Origin: Planctomycetota bacterium
Lineage (GTDB): Bacteria; Planctomycetota; Phycisphaerae; UBA1845
Assembly: GCA_024280855.1 (NCBI GenBank)
Contig: JAJRPG010000019.1
Span: 1 to 56,303, forward strand
Direction of reading: 5' to 3'
DNA length: 56,303 nucleotides
Shown here: in pieces, positions 8,639-16,854 of the stretch
Layout of the letters: each line of letters starts with the position of its first letter
Position numbering within the stretch: position 1 is the first letter of the stretch
The notes under the pieces: model-generated
Database searches by the model: none
What the model saw: the letters and a program-made list of their open reading frames with translations, nothing else
Told to the model about the DNA's origin: nothing
Translations under genes and position numbers: made by a program

Positions 8639-9153
8639 AACCAACGCAGACCCGTCGCATTAAAGATCTCGTAGTTTTGCTAAACGATTTGGAGCAATTG
8701 TATAAACGTTTGTTAATGCAAATCGAGAGGAAGCTGTATGCTCTGCGTCATGCCAAGCTCGAAGACATTCCAGAGTTGGGCAGAGAAGAGCAGGCGCTGG
8801 TAGCTAGGATTGATGAGCGTGATGGTCTTCGTGTTCAACTTATTAAGGCTATTGCTGTAGATTATGGCTGGCAGGATCGCATGGCTAATTCCTTAACGAT
8901 TAGTCAGATAGCGCAGCCTCTTGAAGATGATGGTCGTCGTCAATTGTTTGAGGCCTCGACGCGCCTTCGTAAAGCACTTTTTGAAGTTGCGCAGGCTAAT
9001 CGTATCGCCGGAGCGGTCGCACGGGAGATGAGCCATCATATGAAATGGGTCTTTGATTCAGTCAGGCCTCTTGAAGGCGAATTTTCAGGGTATTGCAATC
9101 GTGGCCAAAAATTGCCGCAACGAGAGACGCGGCTTGTGGATGCAATGGGATAG
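8635..9153 (+). CDS. FlgN-like flagellar export chaperone (predicted)
   Basis: 172 residues, mainly charged, with predicted long helices (for example LNDLEQLYKRLLMQIERKLYALRHAKLEDIPELGREEQALVARIDE split over residues 15-60), the coiled-coil pattern of FlgN-type chaperones. It lies directly before flgK and flgL, whose products are the usual FlgN clients, and overlaps flgJ by four bases. The assignment rests on position, size and helical character; sequence conservation in this family is weak, so I leave the symbol empty. It would act in the cytoplasm, holding hook-filament junction subunits before export. Confidence 0.6.
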   Translation: MKPTQTRRIKDLVVLLNDLEQLYKRLLMQIERKLYALRHAKLEDIPELGREEQALVARIDERDGLRVQLIKAIAVDYGWQDRMANSLTISQIAQPLEDDGRRQLFEASTRLRKALFEVAQANRIAGAVAREMSHHMKWVFDSVRPLEGEFSGYCNRGQKLPQRETRLVDAMG

Positions 9154-9159
9154 CTAATC

Positions 9160-10890
9160 ATGGGACTCTTAAATTCAGCATTGCAGATTGGTCGTAGCGC
9201 GATCTTGAGTTATCAAGGTGCGTTGCAAGTGGTTGGCGATAATATCAGTAACGCCGCAAACCCCAATTATGCCAGACTCACACCGGGTCTCGACGCGCAG
9301 CAGGGCGTGTCCCTTGGGCGAGGTCTTCAAAGTGGGGCGGGCGTTACGCTAAGCAGTATACAGCGTAATATTGACGAAGCATTGGAAGGGCGAATCCGAT
9401 TGGCTATCGGTGCCACCGAATCTGCAGCGGCTCAACAAAGCACTTTGTCCAGGATTGAAGTTTTATTTGATACGGTAAGCGGGACAGATATTTCCGCTCG
9501 TCTGTCAACTTTTTACCAGGCGTTTGATAGTCTTCAAAACACGCCCGAAGAACCAGCCACGCGCGACTTAGCCGTGACTGCTGCTTCTCAATTAGCTGAG
9601 TCGATTCAATTTACAAGAAGTGAATTGACTGCAATAGCGGCTGATATCGACGCTCAAATTGCACCCCTAGTTAAGAATGCCAATGACCTGGCAGATCGTA
9701 TCGGTTCGTTGAGCGCGCAGATTACGGCAGCAGAAGCCGGTCGTAGCGGGCAAGCTACCGCGCTTCGAGATAAACGTGATTCACTGTTGCGTGATCTAAG
9801 CACGCTTTTTGATGTGACAGTTAGAGAAGAGCCTGATGGTAGTAGTAACATATATATTGGTAGTGAGGCCCTTGTTCAGGGAGACCGCGTTCGTCGATTA
9901 GAAGCCGTGGCGACGACGGATGGGACTTCTGAGCGGACATCGATTCGATTTGCCGACACCAATGGCGAAGTTGATATTCGAGGCGGCGTCGTGGGCGGGC
10001 TGTTTATTGCACGCGATACGCAGGCTTTGGGACAGGTAGCTGCGCTGGACAATCTGGCGTCAAACATTATATCCGAAGTGAATCGGCTACACGCTAATGG
10101 CCAGGGACTAAATGCTTATACGCAAATTACAAGCACGAGCGCCCTACTTCAATCTGATATTGCGTTAAATGATGTGGCATCCGGTCTCGCTCAAACGCCC
10201 AGAAGCGGTAGCTTTTTCGTGACCGTCATTGATGATACTACGGGGACGCCAAATGCTTTCCGGGTCGATATCACGTTAGACGGGTCAGATAATGATACAA
10301 CTTTAGATTCACTCGTTGCACAGATCAATGACCAAGTGACAGGGCTGTCAGCTTCTGTGACCAGCGATAATCGACTTGCTTTGACTTCGGACGCTGGGCA
10401 ATCTTTTGTGTTTGGTTATGACGGACAGTCGCAGCGTGAAGATACATCCGGCGTATTATCCGCGTTAGGTGTCAATACCCTGCTGACAGGTAAGGATGCA
10501 AGTGACATTAACGTATCAAGCTTGATTCGTGGGAATTCTCAGCTACTTGCCTCAGCTGGTGTGCTGGCGTCTGGTGATGGATCGACCGCTGGCCGCATTG
10601 CCGGGCTGGGTGAAACCATTGTGCGCGATGGCTCTAACCTGACAATATCTGATATGTATAACCAAATCGCTGGCGAAGTCGCGGTGACGGCTGGGGCGGC
10701 GAATGATGCGTTTGAAGTGTCTGCTATAGTGCTTGAATCCCTACAGATACAGCGGGAAAGCATTAGCGGTGTGAATCTGGACGAAGAAGCGATTTCTCTC
10801 GTGAAATATCAAAGCGCTTTTGAGGGTTCCGCGCGGTTTGTGTCGGTGGTGAATGATTTAATAGATGAATTGCTGTTGCTGATTAGATAA
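9160..10890 (+). CDS. flgK: Flagellar hook-filament junction protein FlgK (HAP1)
   Basis: 576 residues. The N terminus MGLLNSALQIGRSAILSYQG plus VVGDNISNAANPNYAR is the FlgK/hook-family helix, and a long coiled region follows. The middle has ALDNLASNIISEVNRLHANG, characteristic of FlgK, and the C terminus ends NLDEEAISLVKYQSAFEGSA and VVNDLIDELLLLI. FlgK forms the first junction zone between hook and filament. It starts six bases after the flgN-like gene and is followed 53 bases later by flgL. Length is in the usual range (about 550), with a moderately extended central domain. Confidence 0.94.
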   Translation: MGLLNSALQIGRSAILSYQGALQVVGDNISNAANPNYARLTPGLDAQQGVSLGRGLQSGAGVTLSSIQRNIDEALEGRIRLAIGATESAAAQQSTLSRIEVLFDTVSGTDISARLSTFYQAFDSLQNTPEEPATRDLAVTAASQLAESIQFTRSELTAIAADIDAQIAPLVKNANDLADRIGSLSAQITAAEAGRSGQATALRDKRDSLLRDLSTLFDVTVREEPDGSSNIYIGSEALVQGDRVRRLEAVATTDGTSERTSIRFADTNGEVDIRGGVVGGLFIARDTQALGQVAALDNLASNIISEVNRLHANGQGLNAYTQITSTSALLQSDIALNDVASGLAQTPRSGSFFVTVIDDTTGTPNAFRVDITLDGSDNDTTLDSLVAQINDQVTGLSASVTSDNRLALTSDAGQSFVFGYDGQSQREDTSGVLSALGVNTLLTGKDASDINVSSLIRGNSQLLASAGVLASGDGSTAGRIAGLGETIVRDGSNLTISDMYNQIAGEVAVTAGAANDAFEVSAIVLESLQIQRESISGVNLDEEAISLVKYQSAFEGSARFVSVVNDLIDELLLLIR

Positions 10891-10943
10891 AGAGTTCTCG
10901 GATAAGTTGGTTTATTCTGTAAGCCTTTGGAAAGATTGATTTT

Positions 10944-12887
10944 ATGGCGATTAGCCCAGTAAATGTGTCTCGCATAAGTAATAATTTGCGATCCAATACA
11001 GTATTGAGTTCGCTTCGGCGTAACCAACTTGAAGTGTTCCGCGCCCAAACGCGGGTAGCTACTGGGCGATCGTATTTGTCGCCAAGTGAAGACCCAGTAC
11101 GAGCGGCGAGGGCACTCAACCTAACACAAACGTTGGCTGGGCAAATTCAATTTGTAGAAAACCTACGTCATGGCGATGACACTTTAGCCGCGGCGGATCA
11201 ATCTTTGACAGAGCTTAACAGTCTACTGATTGAAGCCAACGAAATTGCCAGCCAAAATGTCAGTAATCTTACGAGCGCAGCCGAGAGGGCGGCCGTAGCT
11301 GATATTATCACTGGCATTCGTAATCAATTACAGATAGTTGGTAATAGAGAATTCAACGGACGATTTTTGTTTGCTGGTCAACAAACGACCGAACGGCCAT
11401 TTATCGATGCTTTGGGCGGCGTGGCTTATGTAGGCGACACGCGCGATTTATTTACGCGGACCAGTCCGGATTTAGAGGCTGTCCTGAATGTGACGGGGAG
11501 CGCTTTGTTTAATGCCTTGTCTCCACCGGCGGCGACAGATGTAGATTTATCGCCAGCGGTCACGGCTGATACTCGTTTGGATGCATTGCGCGGTGCGACG
11601 GCACAAGGTATTCGTGATGGCGTATTGGTTCTTAATGAGATAGGTGGCGCGGGTGCGATTTCAGTTGATCTAACCGGCGTTGATACGGTTGGTGATGTGG
11701 TGACTCGAATCAATGATGCGGCTACGGCTTCTGGCTCTACATTGACGGCTTCAATCACAGACGCAGGTTTGAGCATTCAGCCTGGTTCTGGCGCATTAAC
11801 GATCAGCGATGCAAGTACAGGAGTCATCGCTTCCGATTTAGGCATCCTCGCTGTTCAGCCTACAACCGATCTCATCGTTGGTTTGGCGCTAGAAGCTAAA
11901 ATTACGCCTTTGACTTCAGTCGCGGCGCTGAGCGGAAGCCTTACGGATATTGACGTTGCAAGCGGTATCATTTTAACTAACGGAGCCAATTCCGCGACGA
12001 TTGATATAAGCGATGCGGAGACGGTCCAGGATGTTCTCAACCGTATAAATAATTCGGAGCTTTATGTCTGGGCGAAAATTAGTGACGATGGCTCCAGCAT
12101 AGAAGTGCTGAACCGCGTGTCCGGTACGTCGCTGAGTATTGGTGAAAATGGTGGCACGACAGCCTTTGATTTAGGCATTCGGACGCTATCAACCGCGACG
12201 CCGCTGGATCAACTTAATTTTGGTCAGGGCGTGATTCGTGCGGAGGGGCTTGACGATTTTCGCATCACCGCATCCGACGGCAAGGCGATCGATTTGAACA
12301 TTGATGCGATCAAAACCCTAGGCGAATTGATAGACTTAATCAATCAAACAGCTACGACTGATGGTGTCAGCGTCACGGCATCATTAGCTACGGTTGGCAA
12401 CGGTATTCGTCTCACGGATCAGTCTGCCGGGACGGGGTCACTGACGGTGACTGCGCTGAATTTGTCGCAGGCTGCTTTGGACCTGGGATTAACTACGCCG
12501 ACCGTGTCTAAGACTGACGAAATTGTAAGTAAGGATACCAATCCGATTCGTACCGACGGTGTGATCGATGCTTTGTTTGATCTGGAACGCGCGCTCCGAA
12601 GCGATAATACGCAGGATATAACGATTGCGGCTGACCGACTGAATCCTTTTGTTCAGGATGTGACACGGGCACATGGCGTGATAGGCGCCCAGTCGCAGGC
12701 ATTAAGTGCCAAGCGCAATCAAATGATAGATGCAGCCGCTGCTACCGAGATATTCTTGTCGGAAGTGCAAGACCTCGACTATGCGTCTGCGATTACGAAA
12801 ATGCAAGCAGCCTCAACCCAGCTTCAGGCCGGTCTGCAGACAAGCGGGTTGTTGTTGAGTGTATCGTTGTTAGATTTTCTACGATAA
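10944..12887 (+). CDS. flgL: Flagellar hook-filament junction protein FlgL (HAP3), enlarged
   Basis: 647 residues, about twice the usual FlgL length (about 300). The flagellin-like N-terminal helices are present: NLRSNTVLSSLRRNQLEVFR, YLSPSEDPVRAARALNL and FNGRFLFAGQQTTERPF. The C-terminal helical part begins near residue 540 and ends LQAGLQTSGLLLSVSLLDFL. Between them about 300 residues hold three related units, at roughly 225-303, 338-412 and 428-516, each with a hook-IN-like core such as DTVGDVVTRIND, ETVQDVLNRINN or KTLGELIDLINQ and each ending in DLGI or DLGL. These would project as extra surface domains. The C-terminal helix and order after flgK support FlgL rather than flagellin. AAAG-type purines precede the ATG, but no strong ribosome binding site is clear. 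Confidence 0.88.
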   Translation: MAISPVNVSRISNNLRSNTVLSSLRRNQLEVFRAQTRVATGRSYLSPSEDPVRAARALNLTQTLAGQIQFVENLRHGDDTLAAADQSLTELNSLLIEANEIASQNVSNLTSAAERAAVADIITGIRNQLQIVGNREFNGRFLFAGQQTTERPFIDALGGVAYVGDTRDLFTRTSPDLEAVLNVTGSALFNALSPPAATDVDLSPAVTADTRLDALRGATAQGIRDGVLVLNEIGGAGAISVDLTGVDTVGDVVTRINDAATASGSTLTASITDAGLSIQPGSGALTISDASTGVIASDLGILAVQPTTDLIVGLALEAKITPLTSVAALSGSLTDIDVASGIILTNGANSATIDISDAETVQDVLNRINNSELYVWAKISDDGSSIEVLNRVSGTSLSIGENGGTTAFDLGIRTLSTATPLDQLNFGQGVIRAEGLDDFRITASDGKAIDLNIDAIKTLGELIDLINQTATTDGVSVTASLATVGNGIRLTDQSAGTGSLTVTALNLSQAALDLGLTTPTVSKTDEIVSKDTNPIRTDGVIDALFDLERALRSDNTQDITIAADRLNPFVQDVTRAHGVIGAQSQALSAKRNQMIDAAAATEIFLSEVQDLDYASAITKMQAASTQLQAGLQTSGLLLSVSLLDFLR

Positions 12888-13115
12888 AGGTCACTATTGT
12901 GGCACTTGTGAATAGGAATCGACATGGGAAAATATAGGCGAGCGACCTCAATGACCGAGGCGATTGCCGAAAAAACCGTCTGAGTGGGAGACGCTTAGTA
13001 CCGCTGCTTTGATGGCAGGGTGTTTTGTGGTGAACAGTGCAAGCGACGTCGATGATAGCATCACGTTCACTGCAAGGCCGGTTGAAGACTTTGGAATGGT
13101 CATAGGAGATACGCG

Positions 13116-13565
13116 ATGATTTTGGAAACGTCGCGCTTTGGACAGTTGGAAGTGGATGAGTCTCGGCTCATTTGTTTTGAAGAGGGCGTACTTGGATTCC
13201 CTGATGAAAAAAAGTACGCGCTAATTCAAACAGGTGAGGGTAGCGGATTCTATTGGTTGCAAGCAGTCAATGTGCGGGATTTAGCCTTCGTGGTTTGTGA
13301 TCCCCGACTGTTTGTGCCTGATTACCAGGTTCCTGTCAAAGCTGAAGAATTGCAAACGCTAGGACTAGATGATCCCACGCAGGGACAGGTTTTCGTGATC
13401 GTCAACAAGGTGGACGATCTGCTGACCGGGAATTTTCAAGGGCCTGTGGTGGTGAATGTTGAAAATCGCAAGGCGCGTCAGTTGGTGCTGTCTGACAAGC
13501 GATATTCCACGCGACATCCGCTTATGCGGATACCGAAACCAGAGACGATGAGCAAGACCGCCTAA
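13116..13565 (+). CDS. fliW: Flagellar assembly factor FliW
   Basis: 149 residues, the usual FliW size. Family pattern is clear: LEVDESRLICFEEGVLGFPD at the start, then YALIQTGEGSGFYWLQAV, LAFVVCDPRLFVPDYQV, and the end RKARQLVLSDKRYSTRHPL. FliW is a small cytoplasmic protein that binds either flagellin or CsrA. When flagellin has been exported, free FliW binds CsrA and lifts its block on flagellin mRNA. AGGAG at 13104-13108 is seven bases before the ATG. csrA follows 228 bases downstream and flagellin after that. Confidence 0.95.
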   Translation: MILETSRFGQLEVDESRLICFEEGVLGFPDEKKYALIQTGEGSGFYWLQAVNVRDLAFVVCDPRLFVPDYQVPVKAEELQTLGLDDPTQGQVFVIVNKVDDLLTGNFQGPVVVNVENRKARQLVLSDKRYSTRHPLMRIPKPETMSKTA

Positions 13566-13793
13566 TCGGAATAGGGTAGTCAAGGGCAAACAATGGCTAA
13601 TCGCATGTCATTGGGCTAACGCAGCAGTTATGCGTCGGCAATTGTCCTTATGTGTTTCGCCTTTGCAAGTAGATGTCGTTGGTTTGTCACTATTGACAGA
13701 TACGGTGTCTGCCATAATACGCCTGGCTTGAAAAGGTCAGGCTGCGGAGGCGATGGAATCGTCTCATTTAAGCGCGATGGAAGGAGCCAGCTA

Positions 13794-14048
13794 ATGTTAG
13801 TACTCTCCAGACAGCGCGATGAGACCATCATGATCGGCGACGACATTGAAATAACAGTCGTCGATATTCGAGGTGATAAAGTAAGAATCGGAATTACAGC
13901 ACCTCGGTCTATACAGGTCCATCGCAAGGAAGTGTATGACGCTATTAAGAAAGAAAATGAAAATGCCTCTAAGCTTAAGCCGGATGACGTATCAGACGTG
14001 GTCCAGCGAAATAGCAACGGGGCTAACGACAGTGCCGCGAATTCGTAA
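13794..14048 (+). CDS. csrA: Translational regulator CsrA
   Basis: 84 residues starting MLVLSRQRDETIMIGDDIEI, the classical CsrA N terminus, followed by VRIGITAPRSIQVHRKEVYD with the RNA-contacting Arg near the end of the fold. The CsrA core is about 60 residues; here a further 25-residue tail rich in Asn, Ser and Asp is present, as seen in FliW-linked CsrA, where an extension can take part in FliW binding. AAGGAG at 13781-13786 with a seven-base spacer fixes the start; the frame is open further upstream but that part is not CsrA. It acts by binding GGA motifs in mRNA leaders; the flagellin leader just downstream is the obvious target. Confidence 0.95.
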   Translation: MLVLSRQRDETIMIGDDIEITVVDIRGDKVRIGITAPRSIQVHRKEVYDAIKKENENASKLKPDDVSDVVQRNSNGANDSAANS

Positions 14049-14101
14049 ATGTCGCGGCATATGATGAATTTGCAATGAAATGCAATGATGTTGCACGAAG
14101 G

Positions 14102-14187
14102 CAAGGAACGACGTCGGTCCTTGTGACAAACAGAATGTAGAGAATCCATGCTGGTGAATGTGTTGTTCACCAAGGTAATCAAGGAGG
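14102..14187 (+). promoter_or_regulatory. Flagellin 5' leader with two hairpins and GGA motifs
   Basis: The leader between csrA and flagellin holds two inverted repeats. The first is CAAGGA (14102-14107) with TCCTTG (14118-14123), around an inner CGA/TCG. The second is TGGTGAA (14152-14158) with TTCACCA (14166-14172), only nine bases before the ribosome binding site AAGGAGG (14181-14187). AAGGA-type motifs, which CsrA prefers, occur in the first hairpin and in the ribosome binding site itself. The arrangement fits CsrA blocking flagellin translation, as described for hag in Bacillus subtilis. The hairpins are seen; the regulation is inferred. Confidence 0.5.
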
Positions 14188-14194
14188 ATTGCTC

Positions 14195-15649
14195 ATGTCA
14201 AGAATAAACAGTAATGTCCCGTCGCTTATTGCGCAGCGATACTTAGCCAAGTCGCAGCAATCGTTAGGGCTATCGCTCGAACGCTTGTCCAGCGGCCTAA
14301 AAATTAGTCGTGGTAAAGATGATCCCGCCGGTTTGATTGTGTCTGAGCGTTTGCGCGCAGAGATTAGTGGAGTCAACCAGGCTGTTGATAACTCACTGCG
14401 GGCTATCAATGTTATCGCCACGACGGAAGCCGCGCTCGATGCGGTGGCTACCATTCTAAACGATATTAACGCACTCGTGATTGAAGCGGCTAATAAGGGA
14501 GCGTTTTCCGATGAGGAAATCGCCGCTAACCAACTACAAATTGATGCTTCTATTGATTCGATTACGCGTATCGCCAATACAACCGAGTTCGCAGGCAGAA
14601 AGCTGCTGAACGGTCAGCTTGATTATGTCGTCAGTGGTGTCACGACCACCCAATTAGCTGACGTCAAAGTGTTAGGGGCCAAATTTGGCTCTCAGGCCTT
14701 CGTTCCCGTGCGTGTCAACGTGTCAGCATCCGCACAGCAGGCTCAACTACGTTTCCTAGGCCCTGGCATTAGCACCACGGCTGCGTCGGTCAACATTACC
14801 GGTCCGGATGGTGTGGTCACATTAAGCTTCCCGGCTAGTGCTACCAGTAACGATATTGTTACAGCTATCAACACGCGATCGGATTCTACTGGCGTAAATG
14901 CTACTGCGTTGGGAACCGGCGGTGCCAGTGGTGTGTCAATCCAAACGGTTGAGTATGGCACGAACGCCTTTTTGAGCGTGAAAGAATTGAATAACGGGAC
15001 AGGTTTATTCAATGTGATTGACCGTGCCAGCTCGACTGTAACGCGTACTGTAGGCCGGGATGCTACGGCTTCCATTAACGGTGTGGCGACCACGGCTGAT
15101 GGGCTGAGACTCAAAGTCAGCGATTCATTCCTAAGTGTTCAAATGACCCTGGCGGAGAACTTTGGCAGCGGGGCTATCTCGCTGGGTACATCCAATTTCG
15201 CCATTACGGATGGCGGAGCGCTTTTCCAACTAGGCCCTGAGGTCAATACGAATCTCCAGGAAAACATTGGTGTTCAAAGTGTTCAGGCCAACCAGTTGGG
15301 CAACGCGATTATTGGATTTTTGTCGCAAGTCAAGAGTGGGCAGAGCTTCTCATTGATTTCTGAAAAATTCAAGGAAGCGTCCCAGGTGATTGACGAATCT
15401 ATCACGCAAATTTCGACTTTGCGTGGGCGATTGGGAGCCTTTGAACGTAACACGTTGGAGCCTAACATTGCCCAGTTGCGAATCACGGCTGAGAATCTTA
15501 TATCCTCGCAGTCGGTTATTCGTGACACAGATTTTGCGCAGGAAACCTCCGAGCTAACGAGGTCTCAAATTCTCGTCCAGGCAGGTAACAGCGTGTTAGC
15601 CATCGCCAACGCGCAATCGCAAAGCGTACTGTCGCTACTCGGTGGATAA
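14195..15649 (+). CDS. fliC: Flagellin
   Basis: 484 residues. The N-terminal D0/D1 helices are typical: MSRINSNVPSLIAQRYLAKS, LERLSSGLKISRGKDDPAGL and VIATTEAALDAVATILNDIN. The C terminus matches as well, with LRITAENLISSQSVIRDTDF, AQETSELTRSQILVQAGNSV and the last helix AIANAQSQSVLSLLGG. The central part (about 150-390) is variable and contains a flagellin hook-IN-like unit near SNDIVTAINTRSD. It forms the filament. The start at 14195 follows AAGGAGG by seven bases; a TTG at 14189 is not used. It is followed by a strong terminator. Only one flagellin lies in this window; others could exist elsewhere. Confidence 0.96.
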   Translation: MSRINSNVPSLIAQRYLAKSQQSLGLSLERLSSGLKISRGKDDPAGLIVSERLRAEISGVNQAVDNSLRAINVIATTEAALDAVATILNDINALVIEAANKGAFSDEEIAANQLQIDASIDSITRIANTTEFAGRKLLNGQLDYVVSGVTTTQLADVKVLGAKFGSQAFVPVRVNVSASAQQAQLRFLGPGISTTAASVNITGPDGVVTLSFPASATSNDIVTAINTRSDSTGVNATALGTGGASGVSIQTVEYGTNAFLSVKELNNGTGLFNVIDRASSTVTRTVGRDATASINGVATTADGLRLKVSDSFLSVQMTLAENFGSGAISLGTSNFAITDGGALFQLGPEVNTNLQENIGVQSVQANQLGNAIIGFLSQVKSGQSFSLISEKFKEASQVIDESITQISTLRGRLGAFERNTLEPNIAQLRITAENLISSQSVIRDTDFAQETSELTRSQILVQAGNSVLAIANAQSQSVLSLLGG

Positions 15650-15687
15650 TATGTAAGAAGCTTCAATAACTTTTATAAGCATATTGC

Positions 15688-15724
15688 GGGCGACGTCTTG
15701 ATTTTCAAGGCGTCGCCCTTTTTG
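15688..15724 (+). terminator. Rho-independent terminator after flagellin
   Basis: GGGCGACG (15688-15695) pairs with CGTCGCCC (15711-15718), continued inward by CTTGA/TCAAG across a T-T-T loop, and is followed by six T. It lies about 40 bases after the flagellin stop. Confidence 0.92.
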
Positions 15725-15811
15725 TGTCTTAAGTGATATTTTCACGGTGATGTAAAAGATATACTGTCAAACTATGCTCCCCAACTGAGTGCAAGAGAAA
15801 GCCCCGGCGCA

Positions 15812-15840
15812 TAAAAAAACCGCCTCGAATACGAGGCGGT
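15812..15840 (-). terminator. Rho-independent terminator (minus strand)
   Basis: ACCGCCTCG (15819-15827) and CGAGGCGGT (15832-15840) form a perfect nine-pair stem with an AATA loop. On the minus strand it is followed by a run of seven T. It terminates the exported-protein gene that ends at 15917. Confidence 0.9.
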
Positions 15841-15916
15841 TCGAAAAATACTTGAGAAAGCTACATGGCAAATAACCGGTCAGCCATTATCGTAGCCTTA
15901 TGTTCGCAGCCGGAAA

Positions 15917-16498
15917 TTATCGAGTGCTACGACCACGTTTGATGGTTCGCACGCGGTCGGTGATGACTTCTACAGTCACAGGGCTGCCGACAGTATATGT
16001 CATTTCTGCGCCGCTAGAAGCAAGAAGCATAGTCTCCTGGCCTTCAGCAACACCAACACTAACCGGGCCAACAGCATTTGCAGGAATGGCTAGAGAGAAG
16101 GTTCCAACATATCTGGGCTTAGCTGCTGGAGCCGTCGCGCCACCATTATATTTGACTAAAGCAAGGCGTTTACCGTTCATGTCGATTGCTTCGACGATTT
16201 GATCGAAACCAAAAATGAATGTTGGCAGATTTTTGTCAACACTGATGTCAGTAATGGCTAGTTTATTGTTTTGCTGGTCAGTGCCGGCAACCTGGACTTG
16301 AACGGCACCGACGTCGGTAGCGTTAGCCAGATAAACATTGACCACCAAGGTGCTACCAGGTGTAATCGATGTCTGTACCGGCTTGACGAAATACGTTGGC
16401 TGCGTAGCTGAAACAGCGTTCTGAGCATACGCCGAAGTGGCAGCTAGTGTGACAGCTACTGCACATCCCAAATTCAAAGCAAATCTCATGTTTCTCAT
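15917..16498 (-). CDS. Exported protein, possible cohesin-like fold
   Basis: 193 residues. On the minus strand AAGGAG sits six bases before the ATG at 16498, which fixes the start (MRNMRFALNLGC); the open frame extends further but without a ribosome binding site. A signal peptide ends at SAYA then Gln. The mature part is beta-rich and reads like one cohesin or related CBM-type domain: ITPGSTLVVNVYLANATDVG, then GAVQVQVAG, then GTFSLAIPANAVGPVSVGVA. It ends with a basic tail RVRTIKRGRSTR. No catalytic motif. The cohesin reading is a weak structural guess. It stands alone with its own terminator. Confidence 0.75.
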   Translation of the reverse strand: MRNMRFALNLGCAVAVTLAATSAYAQNAVSATQPTYFVKPVQTSITPGSTLVVNVYLANATDVGAVQVQVAGTDQQNNKLAITDISVDKNLPTFIFGFDQIVEAIDMNGKRLALVKYNGGATAPAAKPRYVGTFSLAIPANAVGPVSVGVAEGQETMLLASSGAEMTYTVGSPVTVEVITDRVRTIKRGRSTR

Positions 16499-16854
16499 AC
16501 CAGACTCCTTGTGTGTCCATCTAACCCCAGACAAGTAATTTTACACCGCTCAACCTCTACCAAAACAACTGAGAAAACAGTTGGTAGAAGGACGAAATGC
16601 ACGCCATGAAAGCAGGCCGAGTTATCGGCATCCACCAACGCACCTATCTCTTTTACCACTATAACAGCCGTGCATCAAGAAAAAAAAATATTTTTCGCAA
16701 AGTTTATACCTTATGAATAAAATGCAATTCTGTGTGGTGAAAAGATTGTAAATGGTTATTTTGCAATAAGTTATGGGCGACTTGGATGGTTTGAGCTATC
16801 AGGGCCGTTCTTATGGGCATTTGCCGTGATTAGTTGGCTCAGCGGTGTGTCTGG
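16499..16854. other. Intergenic region with one hairpin
   Basis: This AT-rich spacer separates two minus-strand genes. CTACCAA (16557-16563) pairs with TTGGTAG (16581-16587), or alternatively CAACTG (16566-16571) pairs with CAGTTG (16578-16583). On the minus strand this lies 60-90 bases before the start of the exported-protein gene and may be part of its leader. Nothing else was recognised. Confidence 0.4.

Noticed and set aside
12888-13115. A possible small gene or RNA between flgL and fliW
   Set aside because: No frame with a ribosome binding site, no terminator hairpin and no conserved RNA motif could be recognised in these 228 bases.
13693-13720. Sigma-70-like promoter before csrA (TTGACA, then CATAAT)
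   Set aside because: The -35 is perfect, but the spacer to CATAAT is only 14 bases; a 16-base spacing gives TAATAC, which matches poorly. Not firm enough to annotate.
14079-14095. Possible sigma-54 promoter before flagellin (AATGCAATGATGTTGCA)
   Set aside because: The -12 TTGCA is good, but the -24 element has TG instead of GG and fails at most other positions.
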